Of a DNA stretch of 55,130 nt, positions 54,785-55,130 are shown piece by piece; within the stretch, counting starts at the first letter, position 1; the number at the start of each line of letters is the position of its first letter. The notes under the pieces were generated by a model, which ran no database searches, was not told the DNA's origin, and was given only the letters and a program-made list of their open reading frames with translations. The translations under genes were made by a program, and so were the position numbers. The stretch comes from Paludibacteraceae bacterium (lineage in GTDB: Bacteria; Bacteroidota; Bacteroidia; Bacteroidales; Paludibacteraceae): positions 1 to 55,130 of the forward strand of contig JAGBRL010000083.1 in NCBI GenBank assembly GCA_017632345.1, written 5' to 3'.

Positions 54785-55130
54785 CTACTCATTTTCCAGC
54801 CGCTCAATCTTGCAACTGTGCTCCTTAGTTTTCTCGTCATAATTTACGCCTACGAAAAGCAAATCTCCTTTGTAGTTATTTAGAGCCTGACAGTAGTTTT
54901 TGTCCTTAATTTGCTGCAAGGCGCTTCCTGCGCTTTTGTTGTGTTTCAACTCTATCACCATTGCAGGAATATTGGGCAGGTAAGGTATCAAAACCAAATC
55001 TGCGTAACCTTTGCCGGTTGGCAACTCTTTGAAGAGTGTGTAGCGCGTGTTGGCGTAGAAGTAAGCCAAGCAAATTGCGCTTTGGAAGCAATGCTCGTCG
55101 TTGTAAGTCAACGGGTTGGTCACCTCTGTG
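54785..55130 (-). CDS. AAA/PD-(D/E)XK ATPase, C-terminal end (continues past window edge)
   Basis: This is a partial gene; the window holds only the C-terminal 114 or so codons and the frame remains open at base 55130. From TNPLTYNDEHCF through KIERL the protein is identical to the C-terminus of the 51935-53521 gene (GKGYADLVLIPYLP and AMVIELKHNKSAG included). It differs only in the last residues, ENE against VN. The DNA differs at many third codon positions. Residues upstream of the window cannot be judged. Confidence 0.9.
   Translation of the reverse strand, partial: TEVTNPLTYNDEHCFQSAICLAYFYANTRYTLFKELPTGKGYADLVLIPYLPNIPAMVIELKHNKSAGSALQQIKDKNYCQALNNYKGDLLFVGVNYDEKTKEHSCKIERLENE

Noticed and set aside
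54481..54840. 119-codon start for the metallopeptidase fragment
   Set aside because: The first 32 codons overlap the end of the ATPase gene in another frame and the intergenic -7-like box, so the ATG at 54744 is preferred.

Overview
The window looks like a chromosomal segment of an anaerobic member of the Bacteroidetes, most likely order Bacteroidales. The evidence is type IX secretion (T9SS) genes and C-terminal sorting domains, a type III glutamine synthetase, a B12-dependent ribonucleotide reductase, a two-subunit 2-oxoacid:ferredoxin oxidoreductase, TamB, and promoters of the Bacteroidetes form (TTG, about 20 bases, TAnnTTTG) before many genes. No rRNA, integrase, transposase or phage genes were seen.

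Layout. 1-430: a short direct repeat at the edge and a tRNA-Ser/tRNA-Lys operon (minus) with promoter and terminator. 676-8350: riboflavin synthase (minus), then rightward rpe, comEC (split by a frameshift at a run of nine A), a beta-helix lipoprotein, a secreted EEP-family nuclease, a metallopeptidase-like lipoprotein and a small protein, the last genes tightly packed or overlapping. 8350-10490: an AT-rich accessory patch with a small secreted protein, a truncated secreted fragment next to a 17-bp palindrome, a membrane protein and a frameshifted small ORF. 10491-19073: nrdJ, dnaB, topA and a nitronate monooxygenase-like flavoprotein. 19467-22187: a multidomain GH5 glycanase with a T9SS type A tail. 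22282-24601: an AAA ATPase and an array of palindromes spaced exactly 181 bp apart. 24842-36929: a DUF4494 protein, TamB, TsaD, a YggS-type PLP protein, a hotdog thioesterase, RF3, glutamine synthetase III and a small protein. 37140-45869: a T9SS surface module consisting of a 1996-residue type B-sorted repeat protein, an OmpA/PD40 protein, PorP/SprF and a chagasin-like inhibitor lipoprotein. 46148-51753: a ThrA-type fusion with a degenerate aspartokinase half, then korAB. 51935-55130: two AAA/PD-(D/E)XK ATPase genes (the second cut by the window end) flanking a broken metallopeptidase and a secreted protein.

How the parts fit. The T9SS operon reads as a dedicated export and anchoring unit for one giant surface protein, and the GH5 enzyme would use the same secretion route. 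The comEC-to-lipoprotein run puts a DNA-uptake channel beside a predicted exported nuclease, which may be functional or coincidental. The points most worth checking are the aspartokinase half that lacks its catalytic motifs, the exact 181-bp palindrome array, the comEC frameshift site, the inhibitor gene in the T9SS operon, and the two ATPase copies whose C-terminal proteins are identical although their DNA has diverged. Several single-base frameshifts occur in the window, so sequencing error must be excluded before any of them is given meaning.
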